Shown here piece by piece: positions 1-5,221 of a stretch of DNA of 5,258 nt. The stretch is from NCBI GenBank assembly GCA_938033975.1, contig CALHKJ010000012.1, positions 1 through 5,258 of the forward strand, read 5' to 3'. A model generated the notes under the pieces. It made no database searches and was not told where the DNA came from. It was given only the letters and a program-made list of their open reading frames with translations. The stretch's first letter is position 1. Each line of letters begins with the position of its first letter. A program made the position numbers and the translations under genes. The DNA comes from an uncultured Saprospiraceae bacterium. Lineage in GTDB: Bacteria; Bacteroidota; Bacteroidia; Chitinophagales; Saprospiraceae.

Positions 1-78
1 GGTTAATACGAGTGTTCATATTATTAATACTTTTAATATTTAAATGAAACAAAAAGCTTGCCAAAATGCTAAATAGAC

Positions 79-106
79 GTCAGATGTCAGACTTCAGAAG
101 TCAGAG
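79..106. repeat. Heptamer tandem repeat, four copies of (G/T)TCAGAN
   Basis: Four consecutive 7-base units begin at 79, 86, 93 and 100. Each reads GTCAGA or TTCAGA followed by one variable base. The inner part, ACTTCAGAAGT at 91-101, is also nearly self-complementary (5-base arms around a central A). The 10-mer AGACTTCAGA (89-98) and the 9-mer GTCAGACTT (86-94) both recur at the far end of the window (5191-5200 and 5210-5218), so this is a dispersed family and not a single local duplication. Its function is unknown. Confidence 0.7.
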
Positions 107-244
107 TTTGACGAAAGACTTAAGATGGCGGAGCTTATTAAGGGAAGACTTTGAAAAGGTGCAGTGGATAGAACGAATATAGTTTACTTAATAGTGTGTG
201 ATAGAAATGAAAATGCCTGCCCACCGAAGCAATGCATAGGAGGG

Positions 245-304
245 AAAATTAAAATGAAAATTAAAATTAAAATGAAAATTAAAATTAAAATGAAAATTAA
301 AATG
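245..304. repeat. Perfect hexanucleotide array, 10 units of AAAATT/AAAATG
   Basis: Sixty bases are built without error from two hexamers, AAAATT and AAAATG. ATG-ending units close groups of 2, 3, 3 and 2 hexamers, giving a symmetric 12-18-18-12 base layout. The 18-base higher-order unit is repeated exactly (257-274 and 275-292). Because the unit is six bases long, one frame stays open through the array and reads alternating Lys with Ile or Met. Such arrays change length readily by slippage. It may be a neutral microsatellite; the possible micro-ORF is discussed in the findings. Confidence 0.9.
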
Positions 305-416
305 GACTGAGGTTGCGGGAAGTATTCCTAGGTTTCATGAAGGCTTGCCAATTGTTTGGATCTGGATTTAGAGGATGAAAGGATGAATGGCAGTGTGAGA
401 GTGATAATACTTCTAT

Positions 417-452
417 AAAAAAAGGAGCATAGGAAATGAATCCTAGCTCCTT
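417..452 (-). terminator. Rho-independent terminator of the 476-1186 beta-barrel gene
   Basis: Read on the minus strand, arm AAGGAGC plus TAGGA pairs with TCCTA plus GCTCCTT. This gives a 12-base-pair stem with one bulged base (429) and a 6-base loop (435-440). A run of seven T follows directly (complement of A at 417-423). It lies about 24 bases beyond the stop codon of the beta-barrel gene, the expected place for its transcript end. The arm and T-run closely resemble those of the terminator at 2936-2968. Confidence 0.88.
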
Positions 453-475
453 CAAAACTTAATATTTAAAGAGGA

Positions 476-1186
476 TTATTCTTTTGTGCCTCCGCCTATC
501 GGCATGGCGAATCCTGCATGTATTCCAACTCCGTAGTTTCTAAACTCTAGATCTAGTATCGTATCATCGATTGAATCTGTAATGGCGTGTGTGTAAGAAA
601 CACCAATATCGAAAATTCCAGCGCCATATGGTATCTTAAGACCTGCAACTCCCTGACCTGAAACTTCAAATCTGTTGTATCTATCTTTTGTTAAATCTAA
701 GTCTTGCTCTGGCAGATTAAACTCGATTATAACCGTTGCCGAAGGTTGGTATGAACCAGCTACTGCATATGAGAATGCAGGTCCAACTTCGATATAAGGT
801 TGAATATTTGAATTTCTGTTAAAGGCAAAATTCAATAAAAGTGGAACTTCGATATAGTCTAATCTTGTTTCTAAATTTCCAGAAATGTTGACAGGTAATT
901 CGATTTCGAAAAGTTCTGTGTTTATATCTTGAGAAGCTCTAAATCCTTTTCTTTTGTAATTAACTCCTGAAGTAACTGACAATAGATCATCCAGTCTGTG
1001 GTTAATTGTGATACCTCCCATAAAGGTATTAAGTGTAGAGATGTCAGGTGTTAATATGTTAGCTACTCCATCGACACTTGCTGATCCAAAGTTACCACCA
1101 ATTCTTCCACCAATGGTAGTTTGTGCTTGCAGGCTGATTGCTCCAGCCATCATAAGCACCAATCCCAATATTTGTATCTTTTTCAT
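476..1186 (-). CDS. PorT-family-like outer-membrane beta-barrel protein
   Basis: This 236-residue protein starts at an ATG preceded by GAGGATT. It opens with a clear signal peptide (MKK, hydrophobic core, LQAQ at residues 19-22), so it is exported to the periplasm and probably inserted in the outer membrane. The mature part has features of the Bacteroidota outer-membrane beta-barrel group (PF13568-like): a glycine-rich first strand (GGRIGGNFG), the stretch DYIEVPLLLNFAF, then PYIEVGPAFSY, and a final strand YGVGIHAGFAMPIG. Alternating polar and hydrophobic residues run throughout. Related proteins are 170-250 residues long; most have no known substrate, although PorT itself belongs to the gliding and secretion machinery. 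It is flanked by a terminator (417-452) and a likely own promoter (1288-1295), so it is probably monocistronic. The specific function is unknown; the barrel assignment is firm by pattern only. Confidence 0.85.
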   Translation of the reverse strand: MKKIQILGLVLMMAGAISLQAQTTIGGRIGGNFGSASVDGVANILTPDISTLNTFMGGITINHRLDDLLSVTSGVNYKRKGFRASQDINTELFEIELPVNISGNLETRLDYIEVPLLLNFAFNRNSNIQPYIEVGPAFSYAVAGSYQPSATVIIEFNLPEQDLDLTKDRYNRFEVSGQGVAGLKIPYGAGIFDIGVSYTHAITDSIDDTILDLEFRNYGVGIHAGFAMPIGGGTKE

Positions 1187-1287
1187 AATCCTCTTTTTAA
1201 TGTTAAATATTATGTTTCAAAGGTGAGACCTTTGCTTGTATATAGAAGTTACTGTTGTTGTTACTTATTAACTTAATATTAATAGTT

Positions 1288-1295
1288 CAAAGATA
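1288..1295 (-). promoter_or_regulatory. Likely Bacteroidota -7 promoter element (TATCTTTG)
   Basis: On the minus strand this reads TATCTTTG, a full match to the TAnnTTTG element recognised by the Bacteroidota primary sigma factor. It lies between the stop of the small barrel gene (1320) and the start of the 476-1186 gene, and would give a leader of roughly 95 bases. I could not find a clear -33 TTG element at the expected distance, so the call rests on the -7 match and position. Confidence 0.45.
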
Positions 1296-1319
1296 TTATA
1301 AAGAAAATGAATATATCGT

Positions 1320-1814
1320 TTAGTTGAGGATATATCTAGCACCAGCTGAAAAGATAACTTTTGGATTTAGCACTATTTGATTGGTGAAACTGAATCTTCC
1401 AAGTGGAGTGGTTACGATGGGTTGTATCTCTGCAAAGATGGTAATGAACTTTTCAAGCGTGACAATTTCCCCACCAAATACTCCTGAGAAGCCTAACTCA
1501 TTTCTTTGTCTTTGTAGGGCTGCTATTGGTCCGGCACCGTAGTACCAAATAACATTTTCATATTGTGTATCATGGTGATATTCAAAAAGCATGGCAACTA
1601 CAGGGGCTGAATTATCTAAGGAGAAACCACCACTAATATCAAATGCCATATCCTTATTGATAAAACATTTGGCACTTGCCTGGTATCTGTTTCCCACCTT
1701 AACTCCAATAGAAGTTCTATAATAAGCATCGTCAAAAGCATCATCTTGAGCATTTATATTGCTCAAGGCAAATATGCTTAGTAAGGAAAAAATAATTAGA
1801 TTTTTTTTATTCAC
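1320..1814 (-). CDS. Small secreted beta-barrel protein of unknown function
   Basis: This 164-residue protein starts at GTG (1812-1814). The start is supported by the signal peptide that follows at once: NKKN, a hydrophobic stretch, and a cleavage site near residue 22 (INA before QDD). The next in-frame ATG lies near residue 56 and would destroy the signal. The mature part looks like a compact eight-stranded outer-membrane barrel: alternating strands, a glycine-led first strand (SIGVKVG), the stretch LFEYHHDTQYENVIWYYGAGP in the middle, and a last strand ending in GARYILN. I recognise the general pattern of Bacteroidota barrels in which a short Tyr-Glu-His strand precedes a YYGAGP-type strand, but no named family. 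It overlaps the DUF423 stop by 8 bases, which suggests translational coupling as the last gene of the ung cluster. An eight-A run in codons 3-5 is slippage-prone. Confidence 0.75.
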   Translation of the reverse strand: MNKKNLIIFSLLSIFALSNINAQDDAFDDAYYRTSIGVKVGNRYQASAKCFINKDMAFDISGGFSLDNSAPVVAMLFEYHHDTQYENVIWYYGAGPIAALQRQRNELGFSGVFGGEIVTLEKFITIFAEIQPIVTTPLGRFSFTNQIVLNPKVIFSAGARYILN

Positions 1815-2223
1815 TTTTGATTGTAGTAACTCCGTAAAAAATTAATGCCCATCCAAGGATAAAGAAAAGACCGCCTATTGGAGTCAATGGTCCCCAGATG
1901 TTCCTCAAGCCTATCCCTGTGATAGCATCGGTCGTCAATAGATAAATGCTTCCTGAAAATAGAATAATACCAATTATGAAACAGAAAGCAGCATTTCTAA
2001 ATTGTATTCTTTTGAAATGTAAAAATAGAATGATTGCAATAAAGGACGCAAGGCTGTGGTAAAATTGATAGCTGACACCCGTTTTGTAACTTGCCAATGA
2101 GTCTGGTGAAATTTTGCCATCCAGCGAGTGTGCTCCAAATGCACCAATGATTACTGCAAGGAAAGCCAGTAGAGCTGTAGTCAACATCAAGCTTTTAGTT
2201 CTTCGATCAATTAGGTTTGCCAA
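1807..2223 (-). CDS. DUF423 family small membrane protein (YgdD-like)
   Basis: This is a 138-residue integral membrane protein with four predicted helices (about residues 12-32, 50-69, 78-97 and 113-134). Family hallmarks are visible: GAFGAH at 27-32, YQFYH at 52-56, FSGSIYLL at 89-96, and the glycine- and proline-rich TPIGGLFFILGWAL at 114-127. The family (E. coli YgdD, 131 residues) is widespread in the inner membrane and has no established biochemical role. The frame start is TTG (2221-2223), overlapping ung by 13 bases. An ATG at 2185-2187 would give 126 residues but leave only 14 residues before GAFGAH and drop the positive RRTK segment ahead of helix 1. YgdD has about 20 residues there, so the choice is open; I lean to TTG. 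An A-rich stretch precedes the TTG, as is common in Bacteroidota. Confidence 0.88.
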   Translation of the reverse strand: MANLIDRRTKSLMLTTALLAFLAVIIGAFGAHSLDGKISPDSLASYKTGVSYQFYHSLASFIAIILFLHFKRIQFRNAAFCFIIGIILFSGSIYLLTTDAITGIGLRNIWGPLTPIGGLFFILGWALIFYGVTTIKSE

Positions 2224-2888
2224 TTTATAATTTTTTGATTTTTGGAATTGAGGTAGTCATTGGTTTTTGAAAAATGTTTACTTCCAAAAAATGCTCCTCT
2301 GGCTAATGGAGAAGGGTGTGCTGCTTCAAGGATCAGATGCTTTGAGCCATCAATCAAGTCTTTTTTGCTTTTGGCAAAGTTACCCCAAAGTAAAAATACC
2401 AAGCCTTCTTTTTTCTCAGATAGAATTTTGATAACCGCATTGGTAAATTCTTGCCAACCAATTTTTTTATGTGAGCCCGGTTTTTTTTCTTCTACGGTAA
2501 GCATTGCATTTAAGAGAAATACTCCTTGAGAAGCCCAAGAATTGAGGTCCCCATGATCAGGCAAGTCTATACCTAGATCGGTTTTGATTTCTCTGAAGAT
2601 ATTCTTTAATGAGGGTGGTAACTTAGTTCCTTGCGGGACAGAGAAAGATAGGCCCATTGCTTGACCTGGATTGTGGTAAGGGTCTTGTCCAAGGATAATC
2701 ACCTTTACCTTTTCCCATGGAGTGCTATTGAAAGCTTGAAAAATATTTGGACCTGGCGGGTAGATTGTTTTCCCTTCAGCTTTTTCTGATTTTATAAAGC
2801 TTACCAAGTCATTGAAATATTGTTTTTGAAATTCTTCAGTGAGAATTATCTTCCAAGAATCTTCTATTTTAATGTTGTTTGGGTCCAA
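2211..2888 (-). CDS. ung: Uracil-DNA glycosylase, family 1
   Basis: Ung removes uracil from DNA, arising from cytosine deamination or dUTP misincorporation, and so starts base-excision repair. At 225 residues the protein is close to the E. coli enzyme (229). All catalytic motifs are intact: the water-activating loop GQDPYHNPGQA at 67-77 with catalytic Asp69, the uracil-binding LLNAMLTVE at 125-133 with Asn127, and the DNA-intercalation loop HPSPLA at 191-196 with His191. The later GSKHFSKTN matches the usual GCxHFSxxN. The N-terminal KIEDSWKIIL matches the family start. There is no ATG in frame: a TGA lies at 2919-2921, the first Met inside is residue 78, and the best start is TTG at 2886-2888 (ATT at 2901-2903 is a poorer option). 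It leads the cluster with DUF423 and the small barrel gene. Confidence 0.97.
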   Translation of the reverse strand: MDPNNIKIEDSWKIILTEEFQKQYFNDLVSFIKSEKAEGKTIYPPGPNIFQAFNSTPWEKVKVIILGQDPYHNPGQAMGLSFSVPQGTKLPPSLKNIFREIKTDLGIDLPDHGDLNSWASQGVFLLNAMLTVEEKKPGSHKKIGWQEFTNAVIKILSEKKEGLVFLLWGNFAKSKKDLIDGSKHLILEAAHPSPLARGAFFGSKHFSKTNDYLNSKNQKIINWQT

Positions 2889-2902
2889 TGAATACTTTTG
2901 AA

Positions 2903-2910
2903 TAAAGGTA
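2903..2910 (-). promoter_or_regulatory. Possible -7 promoter element for ung (TACCTTTA)
   Basis: On the minus strand this reads TACCTTTA, five of six fixed positions of TAnnTTTG. It lies between the upstream terminator (2936-2968) and the TTG start of ung, so a promoter is expected in this stretch of under 50 bases. Transcription from it would give a very short leader of about 10 bases. No clear -33 element is visible, so this is a weak call. Confidence 0.25.
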
Positions 2911-2935
2911 AAATATTTTCAGGAGGGCTAAGCAT

Positions 2936-2968
2936 AAAAAAAGGAGTCAACTTGAAAGTTGGCTCCTT
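2936..2968 (-). terminator. Rho-independent terminator of the coiled-coil gene
   Basis: On the minus strand the arm AAGGAGCCAACTT pairs with AAGTTGACTCCTT: 13 positions with one C-A mismatch. The innermost pairs probably open to form the loop. Seven T follow (complement of A at 2936-2942). It lies about 40 bases beyond the coiled-coil stop codon and just before ung, so it isolates ung from upstream transcription. On the plus strand the mismatch becomes a G-U pair, but only a poor T-run follows (TTTATTAT), and no plus-strand gene ends here. Confidence 0.88.
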
Positions 2969-2983
2969 TATTATCTAAGATTA

Positions 2984-2997
2984 GTCCGGCGGACCGG
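2984..2997. repeat. GC-rich palindrome after the coiled-coil stop codon
   Basis: GTCCGGCGGAC at 2984-2994 is a perfect inverted repeat (5-base arms around one G), and CCGG occurs at both 2986-2989 and 2994-2997. It is a striking GC-rich block in an otherwise AT-rich region, sitting between the coiled-coil stop codon (3006-3008) and its terminator. On the minus strand it also encodes a short peptide tail in a shifted frame, described in the findings. Confidence 0.6.
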
Positions 2998-3005
2998 TTC
3001 TTCTT

Positions 3006-3698
3006 TTAAGCTTGCTCCAATGATTTTTTCAAAGCGGCAAGCTCATGATGTGTTTCGAAGTGTTTCTTTTCCCAATATTCAAGATCTGTTTGCACTTTTA
3101 CATTTTTGGCTTTCAATCTTCTTATTTGGGAGGTCATCTCATTGAGTTGACCCATTTTTTGGAACTGCTTTTCAAGACTGATTTTCATTTCTCCATTTTG
3201 CTTGGTGAGTCTTTCAATCGCAGCTGTGTGATCCTTTTCGTTTTTTCTTAATTCTGCAAGTTCGGTTTTGTATCCTTTGATGGCATCCTTTTCAACTTGC
3301 ATTTTTCTTTTATAAGATTCAAATTCATTTTTCAATCTATCGAATCTTGTGTTGGCTCTTTCTTTTTCTGCCTCAACAGTTGAAGTTTCTTTTTTAGCTG
3401 CAGTAATTTGGTCCTTTAGGTTTTGCATTTCCTGCTTTGACTCAGATTGACCTGAACTAATTTGGTTTTGAATATCTTGGTATTTTGTTTTCCAAGTATC
3501 TCTTTCAGAATGAGACTTGTCCAAACTTTTTTGGGCTCTAGCTAAATTCTTGCTTGCTTCTTGATTTTCTTTTTCTAGTGACTCGTACATGGATTTGTAG
3601 TCTGTCTTCCCAGTTTTTCTCAACAAAAAATTAACGATGAACCCAACGATGAATGCTAAAACTGAATAGAGTATTAAGCTTGCCGTTGAATGTAACAT
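3006..3698 (-). CDS. Membrane-anchored coiled-coil protein, function unknown
   Basis: This 230-residue protein starts at an ATG. Residues about 6-25 form one hydrophobic helix (LILYSVLAFIVGFIVNFLL) followed by RKTGK, so it is most likely an N-terminal anchor with the bulk in the cytoplasm. From about residue 36 to the end the sequence is almost free of Pro (none seen) and rich in Lys, Glu, Gln, Arg and Leu with heptad-like spacing, i.e. a long continuous coiled coil. There is no enzymatic motif. Proteins of this build serve as scaffolds or cell-envelope organisers, but I do not recognise a named family. It ends in LEQA then TAA; beyond the stop another frame continues for several codons into a GC-rich block. 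It has its own terminator (2936-2968) and faces the glycosyltransferase-like gene divergently across 135 bases. Confidence 0.85.
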   Translation of the reverse strand: MLHSTASLILYSVLAFIVGFIVNFLLRKTGKTDYKSMYESLEKENQEASKNLARAQKSLDKSHSERDTWKTKYQDIQNQISSGQSESKQEMQNLKDQITAAKKETSTVEAEKERANTRFDRLKNEFESYKRKMQVEKDAIKGYKTELAELRKNEKDHTAAIERLTKQNGEMKISLEKQFQKMGQLNEMTSQIRRLKAKNVKVQTDLEYWEKKHFETHHELAALKKSLEQA

Positions 3699-3726
3699 AG
3701 GTAGTTCGTTTATTTGTTTGTACTTG

Positions 3727-3734
3727 CAAATATG
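3727..3734 (-). promoter_or_regulatory. Possible -7 element for the coiled-coil gene (CATATTTG)
   Basis: On the minus strand this reads CATATTTG, five of six fixed positions of TAnnTTTG, about 30 bases before the ATG at 3696-3698. That gives a leader of plausible length. No convincing -33 TTG is seen. It lies in the divergent 3699-3833 region, which must hold a promoter for each direction. Confidence 0.3.
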
Positions 3735-3820
3735 ATAATATTATGACTATTTATATGTATTAAGTCACCCTTTTTAGAACCCCGAAAAGCTCGTTTTAAG
3801 CTTAATTCTACGCTTTTTGC

Positions 3821-3828
3821 CATCTTTG
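3821..3828 (+). promoter_or_regulatory. Possible -7 element giving a near-leaderless transcript (CATCTTTG)
   Basis: CATCTTTG matches five of six fixed positions of the Bacteroidota TAnnTTTG element and ends only five bases before the ATG at 3834. If used, transcription would start at or near the start codon, giving a leaderless or almost leaderless mRNA. There is no Shine-Dalgarno sequence before this ATG, which fits that idea. A -33 element is not obvious. Confidence 0.35.
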
Positions 3829-3833
3829 CCCCA

Positions 3834-5207
3834 ATGTCGATTGTTAAAAATATTATTCCCTATTGTCTCTATTTGATTTTGGTTCTCTGGTCAATCAATG
3901 ATGGATTTTTTTGGGACAGCGTACAATTAGGTTCTAAGCATGCTCATTTTTACTATTCAAACAATCTTAGCTTGCAATTATTACCGGACAATATTAACAG
4001 TGGACACCTTCCTGTATTTGGATATTATCTTGCTTTAGTTTGGAAGATATTTGGTAAGTCATTGCTGGTATCACATTTGGCTATGTTGCCTTTTTCAATG
4101 GGAGTAGTGTTTTATGTGTTGAAACTTTGTCAACTGCGATTTGCAGGTCCACTTTTTCTTTTGTCATGTTTGTTGATTCTTTTTGATCCTACCTTAATGT
4201 CACAGGTTGGTTTGTTAGGACCTGATCTTCCACTTATTTGTTTCTTTTTGGCTTGTCTTTATTACCACAGTAAACAGCAAGAATTTCTTAAGTCTATATT
4301 TCTTTTATTACTGGCAGTCATCAGTATGCGAGGTATGTTTCTTGTTGCTGCTTTCTTCTTATTTGAATTGGTAATCGAAAGGAAGAAATTGAATTACTTG
4401 ATAAAAAACTATGGAGTTAGTTTTTTGGTGATCATAGTGTTTTTCATCATTCATTATTATTCGAAAGCTTGGATAGCTTTTCATTCTGATTCTCCATGGA
4501 GTGAGAGTTTTGCAATTGATAAGATTGGATCAATTTTAAAGAAGCCATTCATAATCATATGGAGGCTGATAGATTTTAACCGATGGATTATATTTCTACT
4601 GACAGCAATTTTTGGATACAGACTTTTCAAAGCAGATAGAAAATTATATATGATTACAAGTGAATTGTATTTGCTTGGCATCATCACCCTAATCTTTGGG
4701 ATAGTAGCTACTCTTTTCTCTGGTTTGACAGCACATCGATATTTTCTACCGATTAATATTTTGCTTAGCCTTTATTTTTTAAGATTGCTTTCAGTTTCGA
4801 TGATTGCGCTAAAGACCAAGAAATTAATTTTGACCTCTTCAATAATAATTTTGGCGCTAGGTCATCTTCTTATCTACCCTCCAAGCATTGATCAGGGCTG
4901 GGACGCGAGTTTGGCTCACAAGCCATACTTCAAATTGATGTCAGAAGTAGAAACTTATCTCTCTCAGAATAACATAGACAAGCAATCTGTATGTACTGCT
5001 TTTCCCGATCTTGCTCAAGGCAAATATTACACTTTGACTGATGATGAAAGTTCTTTTTCTCGACTTTCGTCAAATGACTGTGAGTATATTTTGATATCAA
5101 ATATTCATAATGAAATAGAGCCAGCAGAATTTGATGGGCAGAAGGTGATTATTGAGTGGGAGAAGTTTGGGGTTTGGTATAGGTTGATGGAGACTTCAGA
5201 CTTTTAG
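3834..5207 (+). CDS. Polytopic membrane protein, GT-C/GT39-like glycosyltransferase candidate
   Basis: This 457-residue protein has about nine or ten hydrophobic helices followed by a polar C-terminal region of roughly 100 residues (about 357-457). The N-terminal half follows the layout of GT-C enzymes (GT39/ArnT/PMT-like), which move a sugar from a polyprenyl-phosphate carrier on the outer face of the inner membrane. Helix 1 is followed by an outer loop with acidic residues (DGFFWD, Asp23 and Asp28), then GHLPVFGYYLALVWKIFGKS at 57-76, matching the common HPPLYY...FG pattern. GPDLP at 129-133 and SMRG at 164-167 precede later helices. Catalytic Asp28 is my inference. The substrate is unknown and no sugar-biosynthesis genes are nearby. 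A general membrane protein of unknown function is the alternative. The last codons (ACT TCA GAC TTT TAG) lie within a dispersed repeat. No strong terminator is seen after it. Confidence 0.75.
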   Translation: MSIVKNIIPYCLYLILVLWSINDGFFWDSVQLGSKHAHFYYSNNLSLQLLPDNINSGHLPVFGYYLALVWKIFGKSLLVSHLAMLPFSMGVVFYVLKLCQLRFAGPLFLLSCLLILFDPTLMSQVGLLGPDLPLICFFLACLYYHSKQQEFLKSIFLLLLAVISMRGMFLVAAFFLFELVIERKKLNYLIKNYGVSFLVIIVFFIIHYYSKAWIAFHSDSPWSESFAIDKIGSILKKPFIIIWRLIDFNRWIIFLLTAIFGYRLFKADRKLYMITSELYLLGIITLIFGIVATLFSGLTAHRYFLPINILLSLYFLRLLSVSMIALKTKKLILTSSIIILALGHLLIYPPSIDQGWDASLAHKPYFKLMSEVETYLSQNNIDKQSVCTAFPDLAQGKYYTLTDDESSFSRLSSNDCEYILISNIHNEIEPAEFDGQKVIIEWEKFGVWYRLMETSDF

Positions 5208-5221
5208 AGGTCAGACTTTTA
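5191..5221. repeat. Second copy of the TCAGACTT repeat family, spanning a stop codon
   Basis: The 11-mer TCAGACTTTTA occurs twice, at 5196-5206 and 5211-5221, offset by 15 bases. AGACTTCAGA at 5191-5200 and GTCAGACTT at 5210-5218 are identical to words at 89-98 and 86-94. The TAG stop of the transferase gene (5205-5207) lies in the first copy, so the repeat supplies the last residues SDF. A weak hairpin, GAGGT (5207-5211) with ACCTC (5221-5225), is not a convincing terminator because no T-run follows. Confidence 0.65.

Larger units (their letters stand above)
1..416. other. Intergenic region without a convincing gene
   Basis: About 400 bases with stop codons in all frames and only very short open frames. 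It contains a heptamer tandem repeat at 79-106 and a six-base-unit array at 245-304, listed separately. A patch at 214-244, starting TGCCTGCCC and ending AGGAGGG, looks like a degenerate inverted repeat but does not pair well. The few small frames, such as one of 13 residues starting at 339, resemble nothing I recognise. No tRNA-like or rRNA-like structure was seen. The region probably lies downstream of the minus-strand beta-barrel gene and of whatever gene sits left of the window. Confidence 0.6.

Noticed and set aside
214..244. Possible inverted repeat TGCCTGCCC...AGGAGGG
   Set aside because: The arms pair poorly (CCTGCC against CCCTCC) and there is no T-run, so neither a terminator nor a structured RNA is supported.
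245..304. CRISPR array
   Set aside because: The units are contiguous hexamers with no unique spacers and no cas genes nearby.
1008..1226. Plus-strand open frame of 72 codons opposite the first beta-barrel gene
   Set aside because: It is antisense to a well-supported secreted barrel protein and has no promoter or recognisable domain.
1266..1285. AT-rich inverted repeat near TATTAA...TTAATA
   Set aside because: It consists only of A and T with almost no loop; expected by chance in this base composition.
2260..2529. Plus-strand open frame of 89 codons opposite ung
   Set aside because: It lies opposite the conserved ung coding sequence; its composition reflects the opposite strand and no homology is apparent.
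2864..2935. ATG-initiated frame on the minus strand just before ung (MLSPPENILPLFKSIHW...), out of frame with ung
   Set aside because: The ATG directly abuts the T-run of the upstream terminator, and the frame closes inside ung after 23 codons. It would need a one-base change to join ung, and the TTG start already matches the family N-terminus.
3045..3251. Plus-strand Phe/Leu-rich open frame opposite the coiled-coil gene
   Set aside because: Apparent hydrophobicity is the complement of Lys/Glu-rich coiled-coil codons, a common artefact.
4481..4687. Minus-strand open frame of 68 codons inside the transferase-like gene
   Set aside because: It is entirely within a long coding frame on the other strand and has no start signal or domain.
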